Shown: positions 22,398 to 33,828, counted from the first letter of the stretch. The stretch is 64,000 nucleotides of DNA from Rhipicephalus microplus (GCF_043290135.1 NW_027464589.1:4717001-4781000); one strand, 5' to 3'. The notes: generated from the letters alone by a model not told the origin. Numbers and translations: made by a program.

Positions 22398-22638
22398 GCA
22401 TGTACGCTCTCACGCATGTGCGTGCAGAGGAGAGAGGGGATGTAAAGATTAGAGAGGAGAAAGGGGTGACAGAGGAGACAGGTAGTGGTGAGAAGAGAAG
22501 GGGAAGAGCATCAACACGAGTTAGCAGCAACTCACGATTGTGCAGATCACTACAGGGAGGTTTATTCGGGGAGAAATCGGGTTTAACCCGATTCTCCTGA
22601 AACTTGTTCGGGGTGCAAGAATCGGGTAAAATCGGGTT

Positions 22639-22661
22639 TTACCCGAAAACGAACAACCCTA
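22639..22661. repeat. hAT right terminal inverted repeat
   Basis: Ends ACGAACAACCCTA. It is the inverse complement of the left terminus and is preceded by the palindromic words CGGGTAAAATCGGGTTTTAC. Confidence 0.95.
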
Positions 22662-22669
22662 TATATATC

Positions 22670-25559
22670 CACCATTTATTATTACTGACTTACTGTCAAT
22701 GGACATGTAGTCATACGTTGGTTATTCTAAAAAATTTGTTTATTCTCATGGCGATCAGTTTCTCCATCACCCCTTTTCAAAATTAAAAATTTTCTTTATA
22801 TTAATCACTGGTTTCATGGCCAATTCTCCATGGTGGGTGGCAGACATATATCAAGGAAGAAGCAAGCAAGCTGCAAGCTTCTCCCACCATCCAGCTATAT
22901 TCAGAAAATTAGGCATTACTGCTAATTCTTAAAATATCCTTTTCCTTTGGGCTACTTATCTGGGTCGCAGCAACAGGAGTGTCCGCATAAGAGTTTAGGA
23001 ATTTCTTGGGGACACAAGGTTTTGTTGTTAGATTTCTTAATAATGTAATTATAGTTCTTTGAAATTATCATGCATTTATTAATATAAAGTGCTTTATTTA
23101 CTGTACTTGTAGGTAACCTTATGATTGCCCAATTTTATTTTCTCTAGATGACTAAATAATTATTTTTGTCTTCATCAAAATTTGAAATTCCCTTTTCTCC
23201 ATTGGATTACCTGCCAGCTTACTGGCCGATCCCCCGTACACGGCTAGAACACGGATAGAACAAGCACGCAAGCAAGCTTCTTCCGGCGTCAATGTGCACA
23301 CTGCAATGTCTGTGACAAGCTGATGTGGACGTTTTCGTGAAGGGCATTGCAACTGTACTTTTCCCTATCTTCGCTGGTATCGTCAACGTGGACTGACGCC
23401 GAAGAAGGAAATGCCGGACAAACGCAGGCGAAAACGCGATATGTAGCTTGGCCTTTGTGATTTCACTATGTGTTGTACGAACATCTGCAGAACAGCTCCA
23501 ATAAAATGCTAGTCGCGTTGAAGCAAAGTGGGCATGCATATGTGCCCAGACACATGAAGAACGATCTGCTGCGTGTGCGAGAAACGATAGAGCTCAACGC
23601 ACATTCGACTATGTTCACTAGATTTCGTATGGTTCCTAAATATCCTAGCCTTACTTCGTATAACAGTCTGATGTGTTGCATTTACTGCTTCGGCCTTTGC
23701 TGAAACGGTGACTTCTTACCATCAGATGCTCGCATCAAGGCTGATTTGACGTGTGACATCACTATGCCACTCTTCGTGGTTCTGCAATGTGCTGAATTAT
23801 AGTTCAAGATATTTCTTGTTTTTCATTCTAGGGCCATACATTCAGCAAGATTTATCAGGCAGAAAATTAATTAGTAAGTCTAAAAACTGAATTTCATATT
23901 CTTTTGTTGATCTGAAGGTGAACACAAGACCCACTCTTTCTCTTAAACGTTCCTAAAACATTTACAAGAATGCTGCTCCATCTTTCACCAAACAAGATAC
24001 ATCTCACACAGCTTCTAACAGATACAAAATGAAAAAAGTTCATAAGATGGCTTATAGATTCATAATTAATGAATATCAACTTGCATGTTGGAAAAAGAGA
24101 GACAACAAGCAAGACGACAATTTGTTCTGCCATCGATTCACGTGCTGCAGCAGCAACGCACGGAGTCAGGTTGTGGTCTTATTGAAAATAAACTCCTTTT
24201 TCTACACAATAGGAGGCTCGATTTTCTACAGCATACACTCCGATCTTAGAACTTTGTAACAGTGCAAACTTTTCTTTTTTAGAAATAGAAACAAAGTAAG
24301 ACCGTGTGAAATTTCTATTCCTTATTATTCATCTGAGGGCTAAAATGAAAGAGCTTTTTGTAAGTTCTACAGATTCACACTTTTGACAAAGACACTGTTT
24401 ATACATACAACTGCTAGTCATCCAAAATGACACATTTCAATGCAACTTCCTCCTGAGGGTAATTAAAAGAACTGACAACTGACTTTTTTTGACCCAGTTT
24501 TTTCCAAAGCAACTGAAAGCTTACCCTTCATAGTTTTTGTAGCTGCACTGGTTAATCCCACAAGCATGCAGTTACTTTATAGGCAGTATTTTTAGATCTG
24601 AATGGCTCTGAACACGGATGTCCCATTTTGTATCGCAACGCTAAAAATTGATAGCGATACTGGTAGGCTTTCTAGCGACTTGTAAATGCTGTAGTTCTGC
24701 TTTCACAAGAGTTCCTGCAACTATGTTTAACCTTGTTTGTTCTGAGCTTTACAACTATTTTTGAAAATAACAAGCCGTTACAATGAAACAATGTGGCTTT
24801 ATACAGCTTCCCTATATTTTTAACGTGTTGTGTGAACCTGCACCCAAGTTTGATGCACCTGTGTCGTGAATGGCTTGTCCTGTCGTCATTACTTTCTTTA
24901 TACAGGAGCCGAGCCAAGTCCCCAGAAACGTGACTGCCCACATGTGCTCCTGCACTGAGTAGAAGTACATGTCCTTTCTTAGAGAAAGTGTAGGTATAAA
25001 AACAATGTTGGGCTCCAAAATCTTAGCGGCCTGGAAACTGCATGCACAGATTGATGAGCACGCAGAAAAGTTGCTCAAGATGCCCTGACGAGCATTGGAA
25101 AGCAGTGCCACTTTAATGCATACTACTAATGCAGGCCTATATGCAGATTTTTATGCAGTAATATCTTTTATCATGAAGGAGCGAACTACATTTCAGTACC
25201 AACAAGAAAATTTTTGATCGCGTACACTAATCTATGGTTACGTGACAGGGTACGTCAAATAATTAAAGTTTCTGCCAGAAGGTGGCGCCATAGGCCATTT
25301 TTTGGACTGGCACAAATGATGGACGTGTTTTTTAAGTGCTCCTGATCGACTGCACAGATAAGTGGCCTTGCATGTTTTGAGCTTGTTTTTATAATTAATA
25401 AGGCAGCAGATTAAACATTTGTAGCACTTACTACATTGCACAGCTTTTTAGTAGGTTTGTATGTGTGTTTTGTTTGTTTGTGTTTTTTCTTTTGCCACCC
25501 TGTGGGTGAGGCACGCTACACTGAATACACAAATTTTTGTAGTAGAGCTTAAACTTTCT
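22670..25559. other. AT-rich noncoding stretch
   Basis: Short frames only. A minus-strand frame at 24,812-25,111 is open for 99 codons, but has no recognisable motif or clear splice sites. No repeat boundary is seen. Confidence 0.45.
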
Positions 25560-26760
25560 TTTTATCCTAGGGCAGGATTCGTCTTACGCCGTGTTTTGTA
25601 ATTATCGAGTGGGACAATTCATAAGGAGTATTGGAGTCAAACAGACATGTTAAAAAGGCTGTAAAATGTTCAGGATGCACGGTGGGTTTGAACATGAATG
25701 TTAATGCAGATGCAAAAGAAGAGAAGGCTAACCCCAAGTGTAGGCAATGCGAGGTCGAGGAAAAAATGGCGAAAATGATGGTTTCCCAGAGAATCATTGA
25801 TGAGAATCACTGAGCTGGAGACTGTATTGGCGACATAGCAAGAAAAAACAAGGGCTATGGGAGAAAGGCTCAGGTCTGCCAAGGAAGCACTAGCGAAGGT
25901 GAACAAAGGAGTGGCCGATGGAGAGAACGGTAGGGCACCGGCAACCAGAACGGCGGAGAAGAAAGAGCAAGCAAGTTCGGTAAAAAACAGGTTCAGCTGG
26001 TTCAATGGTCGCAAGACGCAGCTTCAGCGAAGTAGTGATGGGATTGGGAGTGGACAAAGCAGCCAGCGTCGCAGGTGGAAGTAACCCCCAGTTGCAGGAC
26101 GCTCCAGTTGAAAAGTCACAGCACGTGATCATCGTCGGGAACTCGAATTCAAGTTGATACACAGAAGCAATCAAAGAGAGGGTAAGAGGTGATAAGAGGG
26201 TTGTAGTAGCGATGTTCCCACGATGCATGCTGGAAGCAGTCATGAGGCAAGCGAGCACAAAACTCAAAACTACAGCTGATGGACGAAACCTCGTGATAAT
26301 TGCAGGCGGTTTAAACGATGTCTTAAATGAAGATGCGGAAGGACTAGCGACCACACTGGCGAAAGGGGTCGATGACATGCGTGCCATTTCTCCTCAGGTA
26401 CAGGTAGTGATATGCACGATACCGGAGGTATTGTTGCGTGACGGCAACCTTTAAGAAGTGGTTGTCAATGCAAACCAACAGATATGACGAATGAGTTGAA
26501 AGAAATGCTTCGGGGTGGTGGAAATAAATAGAGCGGCGCATAGGTTGGGTGATTTTCAATGAGACAAAATTCACTTCGATGGGAAGCTAGGTCATGAGGT
26601 GGGTTGGCGACTTGCAGGACGCGCAGTAGCTCTTTTGGGGCTGATGCGGTTTCTTCAGGGTACAGGATAGTTACTAACGAGGAAAACAACCAGGGGGACT
26701 CTTTGACAGGTGGTATAGACAGATACGATTCCAAAGTGGCACCGATATATAAGACACGTC
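25560..26760 (+). pseudogene. LINE ORF1 with zinc region and SGNH esterase
   Basis: The N-terminal part has CSGC...KCRQCEVEEKM (25,670-25,765), a zinc-binding, PHD-like arrangement, followed by a basic linker. From 26,125 the reading shows the SGNH/GDSL hydrolase blocks: VIIVGNSNSS (block I, nucleophile Ser), IAGGLNDVL (block III Gly and Asn, about 26,302-26,319), and DKIHFDGKLGH (block V, Asp-x-x-His, about 26,562-26,594). Esterases of this kind are known in ORF1 of CR1-like LINEs and are common in tick retrotransposons. Stops after 25,812, 26,082, 26,157 and 26,452 and small frame changes show decay. No ORF2 follows, so the copy is truncated at its 3' side. Related ORF2 sequences occur at 28-36 kb. 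Confidence 0.78.
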
Positions 26761-26815
26761 CAGGGCAGAAATCAACGCAGCCACAAGGGCCGAGCCAATT
26801 CAGACGTATGATATA

Positions 26816-27095
26816 CAGTATTTACTCGCTTAATACTCGCACTCGCATAATTCTCGCACCCCCACATCGCCCAACCATAGCCTCCTTTATTTTCTGTGCC
26901 TGCGCTTTGCCGCCGGGATCAAAGGGAGCTGACCATCAGGCTGAGTTCCCACAATCACCACCAGGCGGCGCTGCCTTCCCAGAACCGGCACAGCCTGTTC
27001 ACTGACTCCGGTGCTACCGCCGGCACTGACGGGTGGGTCCTTCGTTGCGCGTTTGTAAGCGCGGCAAGCTTAAAAAACAAAAGTGTGATACCACT
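26816..27095. repeat. One end of a pogo-like DNA transposon or MITE
   Basis: After TA (26,814-26,815) the sequence CAGTATTTACTCGCTTAATA resembles the terminal repeat of the pogo-like element at 48,540. An internal part (26,870-26,904) recurs inverted at 32,481-32,515. I find no matching right end, so the boundary is approximate. Confidence 0.5.
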
Positions 27096-27344
27096 CCCGT
27101 GTGCCACTTAAATATTTAGGAAATAACATATGCAAGAGAGAAAGAATAAGTACGCAAGATAGCACATTGAACAGAACACCATACCTTCAAGGAAACGGTA
27201 GAGAAACTTGTTTATTGCGTATTAATTCATTCGCAACCTGCGGAAACGAACAAGAGGGCGTCGATCGAAACGTTCCTCACACGCACACAGTCTGACGAGC
27301 TTTAGTACCCTCGTTGACACTGTTCACAAGCAGCAATCACAATT

Positions 27345-27677
27345 TTAGCAATCACAATTTTTTTTTCTGATCGCCGCGTCACTTCTCGGGGCTTTTGTCG
27401 AAGGCTGCAAGTAGCGCGGATATTCTTCGAATACGCTAGGCACCACACCTTTCATAAGCCTTCGTGTTTTACATCCTTGCTTAAAATCAGAAGCAGCGAA
27501 ATGACGACTGCACACGGTTGAGTAGCAGGAAGTGGTGTTCGGCGTCCAATTGTCTCGTGAAATGACTTTTATCCACTTTTGCCGCAACTCCTCGTCGCTT
27601 GGAATTTCGTGGAATGAAATTCCTACTTCCTTTTTTTTGCTTGAAGACTTGCAACCGGGCACGCAACAGTACGCCAT
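27345..27677 (-). CDS. THAP-domain protein (probable P-element-type or domesticated)
   Basis: An intact 110-codon frame starting at an ATG. Residues 1-86 form a complete THAP zinc finger: CCVPGC at the start (C-x3/4-C), FHEIPSDEELRQKW, then CSRHFAASDF giving the Cys and His ligands, and GVVPSVFEEYP as the terminal AVPTIF-type box. The THAP domain binds DNA and zinc and is the DNA-binding domain of P-element transposase and many host factors. After the domain only about 24 residues follow, ending KKNCDC in an A-rich tract. The catalytic portion is absent, so this is a lone first exon, a truncated copy or a THAP-only protein. No downstream exon was identified. Confidence 0.78.
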   Translation of the reverse strand: MAYCCVPGCKSSSKKKEVGISFHEIPSDEELRQKWIKVISRDNWTPNTTSCYSTVCSRHFAASDFKQGCKTRRLMKGVVPSVFEEYPRYLQPSTKAPRSDAAIRKKNCDC

Positions 27678-27801
27678 CGCACCTGACGCGGGTCATCACA
27701 GCCGAATAAACCACGGAGACTTGTGTGCGTAGGCCGCTGCACGAGACAGAAACGAGAGAAACCGTAAACTAACATTCCTGATTACTTAGCGAAATTCGCT
27801 A

Positions 27802-28184
27802 ATAGGTGCGCGGAAAAGCCTCATGAGAAAGAAGCGCGAAAAATGATAGCAAAGCATGAAACCGGCCCTGCAAACACGGGGTGCAAACGACGTTGTTTGT
27901 TTACACGCACTCACTTATTGCCGCGTGTCATCTGTTCACGCAACACAATGAAGCAACAGTTAAATATCATACTTGCTGAAAGTACCACGCTGCGAAGATA
28001 GGTGCGCGGAAAAGTATTGCCAGAAAGAAGCGCGAAAAATGATAGCCGCGCTTGACAACGGCCGTGCAAACGCGGGGTACAAACGACGTTGTTTGTTTAT
28101 ACGCACTCAGTTAATGCCGCGTGTCATCTGCTCACGCAACACAATGAAGCAACAGTTACAATTATACTTGCTGAAAGTACTACG
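27802..28184. repeat. Tandem duplication, about 188 bp units
   Basis: 27,802-27,989 is repeated at 27,998-28,184 (period 196), with scattered substitutions and small gaps. Both start ATAGGTGCGCGGAAAAG and end GCTGAAAGTACYACG. They lie upstream of the THAP ORF (minus strand), where they could sit in its promoter. Confidence 0.85.
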
Positions 28185-28279
28185 TACCGTTTTGGTCGTA
28201 AATAATTGGTGTTGCAAACGTATGCGACACGAACAAAGGTTTCCTGGAGATGTGTCGCCGCGGCTGAATGCGCCGACTC

Positions 28280-31200
28280 GATGGATGGATGGATGGATGA
28301 ATATGGCTGTACCCTTTGGATCGGGCGGTGGCTCACGCCACCAAGCCGTAATACTTAATGAACCCAAAACTATATTTATTTTTTTTTCTTAAAAAGTTAC
28401 TTTGAGGATTCGTACTTTGCAGTGAAGAGTTTAATTTTCACTCGTGCCTTGACTTTAGCCACCAATCAGATAACCTCCTTCTAGTTAAGTCTACTTGCTT
28501 AAAGTCTATTTTGCCCTCCCGGTACCTAAACGCCAGTGCTTTGAAAAACTCTGTGCCATCATCCTGAACTATAGGGCAAAGCCCTTTACAGAACATTATC
28601 AAGTGTTCGGCAGTTTCTTCTTCCTCTCCACACGCACTGCATACTGTGTCTACCCCTTCGTATTTGGCCCGATATGTCTTGGTTCGCAGTACTCCCGTTC
28701 TGGCCTCAAACAGTAGAGAACTACCCCGAGTATTATCATAGATCCTTTCCTTGGCAATTTCCTGCTTAAACGTTCGATAGATCTCTAGTGCGGACTTCTT
28801 AATCATTCCCATTCTCCACATGTCAGTCTCCATTTCCTTCACTTTCTTCTTAACCGATAGTTCTTTTTGGTTTGGCCACCTGCTGTTTTCTAAGTATTTA
28901 CCAGTCAACTTCCTGGTTCGCTTCCTCCATTTTGTATCAACATTCTTCATGTACAAGTAGCTCAAAACCTTCCTAGCCCAACGCTCTTCCCCCATTTCTC
29001 TCAATCGCTTCTCAAATTTTATCTTGCTGCTAGCTTCCCTGCCCTCAAATGATGTCCATCTCATATCACCTTGTACTCCCTGATTTGGTGTATTCCCGTG
29101 AGCTCCTAAAGCAAGCCTACCAATTCCACGTTGCTTAATTTCTAATCTTGCTTGAACTTCTGATCTCATGCACAAGACCGCATTGTCGAACGTCAGCCCA
29201 GGAACCATGACCCCTTTCCATATTCCTCTCACAACATCATACCTATTGTAATTCCACAGTGAACTATTTTTCATGACTGCTGCATTCCTGTTACCTTTAG
29301 TCGTCACGTATATTTCGTGTTCCCTCAGATACTCGGTCCCATTACTTATCCATACGCCCAGATATTTGTATTTATCTGTTATCTCTAGCGTGACCTCCTG
29401 TATTCTAAGCTCACTACCTTCATTGTCATTGAAAATCATGACTGCTGATTTTTCCTTACTGAATCTGAAATCTAACCTATCTCCCTCATTACCGCAGATG
29501 TCCATCAATCTCTGCAAATCTTCCTTGTTGTTGGCCATTAGCACTATATCATCTGCGTACATTAATGCTGGTAGTGCCTGATCAATAAGTTTTCCTTGTT
29601 TGACTAAAGAGAGGTTGAAGCCCTGTCCACTTCCCTCTAATTTTGCCTCTAATCCTTGTAGGTACATCATAAATAATAAGGGTGACAGGGGGCACCCCTG
29701 CCTAAGCCCCCGTTTTACCTCTGCAGGCTTGGATACCTGTTTTTCCCACTTTATAACTACCTTGTTACCTTTATAGATACCCTTTAAAAGATTAGTGACT
29801 ACATGTTCCACGCCTAGTGTGTCCAGTATTCCCCACAATTCCTCTTGAACCACGCTATCGTATGCTCCCTTGATATCCAAAAATGCTAGCCACAGGGGCC
29901 TGTGTTCTTTTTCTGCTATTTCGATGCACTGCGTCAGTGAGAACAGATTGTCTTCCAAACTCCTGTGTTTCCGAAACCCATTCTGCAGTTCCCCCAGCAC
30001 CCCCTCATCCTCTATCCACGCTTGCAGTCTTTCCTTTATAATCAGCATCGCCAGCCTGTAGACCACTGATGTCACTATTATAGGACGGTAGTTGTTTATG
30101 TCAGATTTGTCCCCCTTTCCTTTATAGATCATGCTCATCCTGCTAAGTTTCCATCCATTGGGAACTTCACCATCGATTATTATTTTGCTCACTGCCTCTC
30201 TCAAAGCCTGCTTAGACTTCGGACCTAATGTCTTTATCAGCCTAATTGGAATGCCATCTGGGCCTGTTGATGTACTACCAGGAACCTTTTTCTCAGCCCT
30301 TTCCCACTCTTGTTGTGAAAATGGAGCCATTGCACCACTTGATTTGTCCTTGTCTATTGTGGCGCATAAAGTACTTCTTTGTTGAAATTTTTCTGTCACC
30401 CTTGTTCTTATATATTCAATAGCTTCGTCCCCTTTTAGCCTAGCACCTTGGGCTGTAGTTATAAAACTCTGCTTTAGGCTCGTCTCATTTCTTAGGGAGT
30501 TTAGATGGTTCCAAAATTTCGCAGCTGCCTATCTATCTTTTTTATGTACTTCTGCCAGCCACTGAGCTCCCTTCCTTCTAATCTTTTCATTGATCAGAAG
30601 GGATGCATCCCTTTTACAGCTTAGAAAGGTTGCCCATTTTCTTTCAACATCATCTGTCGGTTCACCCCGCTGCTTAGCATGTCTGTGTTCCCTAGAGGCT
30701 TCCTGACGTTTTGCTATGGCTCTTTTAACTTCCTCATCCCACAAACTTTTGGGTTTGTGTCTTCTTTTCCGGGGTGATTTGTCACGCGTCTTAGCAAGCT
30801 CTAGCTCAAAGAGTCTAATTAGATTCGTGTATGTCCACACTGTCTTATTATCCTCCGTGATTACTTTCTCAATTTGTTTAGTGGCTATTTCAATTTGCCT
30901 TTCTGAATAAAAATTTTCCTGTAGTTGCTCATCTTGTCTCCTTCCCACTTTCACTGCTCTTCCAAAACTTAGCTTGATACGTTTGTGATCGCTACCCAGA
31001 CTTCTGGAGCCACCTTCATCTATGTGCATTCCCCTGAGCTTATCATACATCCTATGTGACATCAGTGCATAATCTATCGTCGTCTGAAGCCTTCCTACCC
31101 CCCATGTTATTTGTCCTTCACACTTCTCGGTACTGTTGCAAATGATCAAATCAAGCCTTTCACACATATCTATGATCATTTTGCCTGTCGGGTCGGTATA

Positions 31201-31572
31201 CCCAGCTATATCTTCTATGTGCGCATTCATGTCTCCTAGTATAATTATCTCGCACTCTCTTCCTAACTCCTGAATGTCCTTTGATATACACTCTACAATT
31301 GCCTGGTTTTCCTCTCTGGCCTTTGCTCCCGTCCACAAGTACACGAAACCAAGGAGTGTCATTTGACTTGCCACTTTCCCTTTTAGCCATAAATGTTCCT
31401 TGCACTCCTGCTTGACCCTTTGCCAGTCTGTACTTTTATGAATGAATGCCCCAATACCACCCCCCTTTCTGCTGCCTTCTGTTCTATTACAATATTCCCA
31501 CGCGTAGTCCGGATTGTTCGGAGGTTGTTCCATGTCCCTGAGATGTGTTTCTACAAAACCGTATACCATCGG
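28280..31572 (-). mobile_element. LINE copy A, 5'-truncated, bounded by (ATCC)n
   Basis: A non-LTR element with endonuclease and RT on the minus strand. Its 3' untranslated part (28,437-28,300) has an A-rich stretch, then GGTGGCGTGAGCCACCGCCC, then an (ATCC)n tail at 28,280-28,301. Its 5' end abuts another (ATCC)n array (31,575-31,602), which is the tail of LINE copy B. Copy A lacks the start of the endonuclease. Confidence 0.85.
28438..31569 (-). pseudogene. LINE A ORF2: endonuclease-RT-zinc knuckle, single amber stop
   Basis: The N-terminal APE-type endonuclease begins at VETHLRD (its first strand is missing). It has ILGDMNAH (catalytic Asp/Asn), TTIDYALMS and SLGSDHKRIKLSF (catalytic His). 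After a single in-frame TAG at 30,526-30,528 the frame continues unchanged into the RT: TGPDGIPIRLIK, FLDIKGAYDSV (first catalytic Asp), RQGCPLSPLLF, and MYADDIVLMA (catalytic box), followed by a thumb region. The C-terminal part has CSACGEEEETAEHLIMFC, a C-x2-C...H-x4-C knuckle. Copy C has AAG (Lys) where A has TAG, so the stop is a point mutation. Otherwise about 1,040 codons are open, making this the best-preserved copy of the family in the window. Confidence 0.9.
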
Positions 31573-32164
31573 CCGATGGATGGATGGATGGATGGATGGA
31601 TGCTATGAGCGTCCCCTTTATAACGGGGTGGTGACAAGTATGCCACCAGGCTCGACAAAAAAAAAAAAACCTTTTTTTCTTTTTATGTTGGCCTAATGCC
31701 TCTACTTCGATAAATTCTATCTTAATGGAAAAAAAGGTAAATTTTCAGCTTAAGTTCTCTGCCATTTACGGCACACTGTCCACATTTTATTTTTCCAATA
31801 TTTATTTTTGTCCTTTCTCTCTAATTTTCTGCCACCAATACTCTAACCGTCTCTTACTTATTTCAATCGCGGGTGTGTTCAGCTTTCCATTGTTGTCCCT
31901 AAAACCCAAGGCTTCCTGTAGGCTCGTGCCCAAACGTACACCTGGGTGGATATCTCCACATTCAATCAGAACATGCTCCGCCGTTTCCTTATCTTTCCCG
32001 CAGCATGTGCATTGTTCTTCTTCTTTACTGAATCTTGCTTTATAACTACGCGTTCTAAGGCAACCCGATCTCGCTTCAAACAGTAAAGCGCTTCCCCTTG
32101 AATTATCGTAAAATGCCTCCCTCCTTATTTCATTTTTGCCCTTTCGGTAGTTACTCAGAGCCGG
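31573..32164 (-). pseudogene. LINE copy B, 3' end of a related family
   Basis: Minus-strand translation from 32,160 gives NYRKGKNEIRREAFYDNSRG, then CTCCGKDKETAEHVLIEC (a C-terminal knuckle like that of copy A) and ISKRRLEYWWQKIREK with a stop near 31,805. An A-rich stretch, a GGTGGCATACTTGTCACCACC hairpin-like segment and an (ATCC)n tail at 31,575-31,602 follow. It is related to A but clearly divergent. The 5' truncation point (near 32,164) lies beside a perfect hairpin. Confidence 0.82.
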
Positions 32165-32176
32165 TTTTTTTTTTCT

Positions 32177-32214
32177 TCACAACGAACGACGCTCAACAGC
32201 GTCGTTCGTTGTGA
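32177..32214. repeat. Perfect hairpin, 17-bp arms
   Basis: TCACAACGAACGACGCT (32,177-32,193) pairs perfectly with 32,198-32,214 across the loop CAAC. It lies at the 5' break of LINE copy B. Confidence 0.9.
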
Positions 32215-32480
32215 CAAGCAGGAGCACTGCCTAACCGTCACTGACCTACAAGTCGTTCGTCGCCGTTCTGCTTCATCATGGTGCCCAACGCGATTTCGCT
32301 GAACACTGATTGCTTCATCTGCGCCATCCACCACGCGACTTATGGATATGCACTCGTTCTACGCATTGTTGAAACCCCGTGATGGATGGATTCTGGGATG
32401 CGAGCGCCCCTGGCGGACAGCAGACGCAAAAAGAGAGGAGGCTGCGGGAGGCGGCCGAACGGGCCCGGCGGACTGACTGC

Positions 32481-32935
32481 GCGGGCACAGAAAATAAAGG
32501 AGGCTATGGCCCAACAAACATACGACTTCTTTTTTTCCTCAAGTAATTATCACACCCCCAAAAACTGACACAATAATGTTGTCTGCGCGTTCCAGCCACT
32601 GATAATAGCGCGCGTCATTTGGCGCTATCTCTTAAGCCTCAATCGTACTATTACTGCACGGATATACAATCTAATCCAAGCCAAGCCAAAGTGGCAAGTG
32701 CGCGTTGCAGCGTGTTTTGTATGTTGTGTTGGTAATCTTGTCACGTTGTGGGGCAATACTGAAGCTACACGGCTGCTTTCAAGTTGAAAATGATAGATCA
32801 TGCACTAAACAATGACAACAGGGCCGCCGGTAGGCCCTACGGAGTCTTCGAATTTTGTGTTTGCTACTGGTGACGGCAGCTGAAAGCTACCAAGACGCGT
32901 TGGGCCTACCGTGTGCCTAAAACTGGGATTGACCG
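32481..32935 (+). pseudogene. Pogo-like transposase HTH remnant
   Basis: From about 32,763 the plus strand encodes SYTAAFKLKMIDHALNNDNR, then AAGRPYGVFEFCVCYW, a TGA, and RQLKATKTRWAYRVPKTG. This matches the N-terminal CENP-B/psq-type helix-turn-helix of pogo-like transposases (FK.KVI..A...GNRAAGR.FGV.....R.WR...). The DDE domain is missing. The upstream segment 32,481-32,515 is shared in inverted orientation with 26,870-26,904. Confidence 0.68.
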
Positions 32936-33828
32936 TAAACTTTATTTCTTCAGAAGGAAACTGCAGACGATCCTATTAAATAGCTATCAGCCCAATACTG
33001 ACGTCCCACGCTTACCTTTTGAGGGCTCCTGTTGCACGACGAATGCTACCGCTACGGCCGGAACACCCACAAGCTTTGCATATGGTATTCTAATGCTCGA
33101 CTACTTGCTTGCACTTTCAGTGTCTCAAATAAATCTTGCGTTGTGTTGAACCAGTGCTTTTAATGTTGAGGTAAGTTTTAATTAGTACTTCTCAAAGCTT
33201 GCTGTTAGTTGCTGGTGTGAGAATCCGATTTGCGGCCACTTCGTTTTCTTTTTTGCACTGTACAATTTCGTGGAAAGTTTTCTCGGCAAGGTTCTGTATG
33301 GCATTGCATAAGTCAGTTGCCAGACTTTGGGGTGGTTGTTGCCAGACTGCCACCAAATTGATTGGATAAGTTTGCCCCTGTCGTTGTGGTTTTTTCGTGA
33401 GGATTTAGTGTCAACCGCGGTGCATTTTGCGAGTGCGTGAGCTACCTTGGCCATTTTAATTAACAAAATGAACGGAAAACGAATGTTCCAGAAGTCGGGG
33501 TGCATTCTCTTGCGGCGTGCGCTGCTGTGCAATTAAGAGATTGTGTCTTAGAGTTAGGGAATTAATGATGCGTCGTCCGTGCGATGAACTTTTTCACGAG
33601 TGTGTGTGCAATGTAATTAACGCAATGAACCGCGCGTTACAGCAGTCGGGGACCATTCTCTTGCTATGTGCGCTGCTGTGCAATTAAGAGATCGCGGCTC
33701 AGTAATAGGGACGACAGGGAAAACTGAATAGAGTCGCAGCAGGCGGTGCGCTGCCCTCCCCTCTTTCTGTTGTTTTTTCACAGCTGATCGTGCCGCTTCG
33801 ACCACTTGCCACGACCGCGTGCCCTTGA

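Larger units (their letters stand above)
19810..22661 (-). mobile_element. hAT transposon with TIRs and 8-bp target duplication
   Basis: The left end TAGGGTTGTTCGTTTTCGGG (from 19,810) is the exact inverse complement of the right end (to 22,661). Both ends are flanked by the 8-bp direct repeat TATATATC (19,802-19,809 and 22,662-22,669). TAGGG termini and an 8-bp duplication are hallmarks of the hAT superfamily. The element is 2,852 bp and holds one long minus-strand transposase frame. Subterminal sequence is rich in CGGGT/ACCCG words on both sides, likely transposase-binding repeats (inference). A 20-G run lies at 22,378-22,397. Confidence 0.95.

Noticed and set aside
24812..25111. Minus-strand 99-codon frame as a host exon
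   Set aside because: No strong acceptor/donor pair and no recognisable domain.
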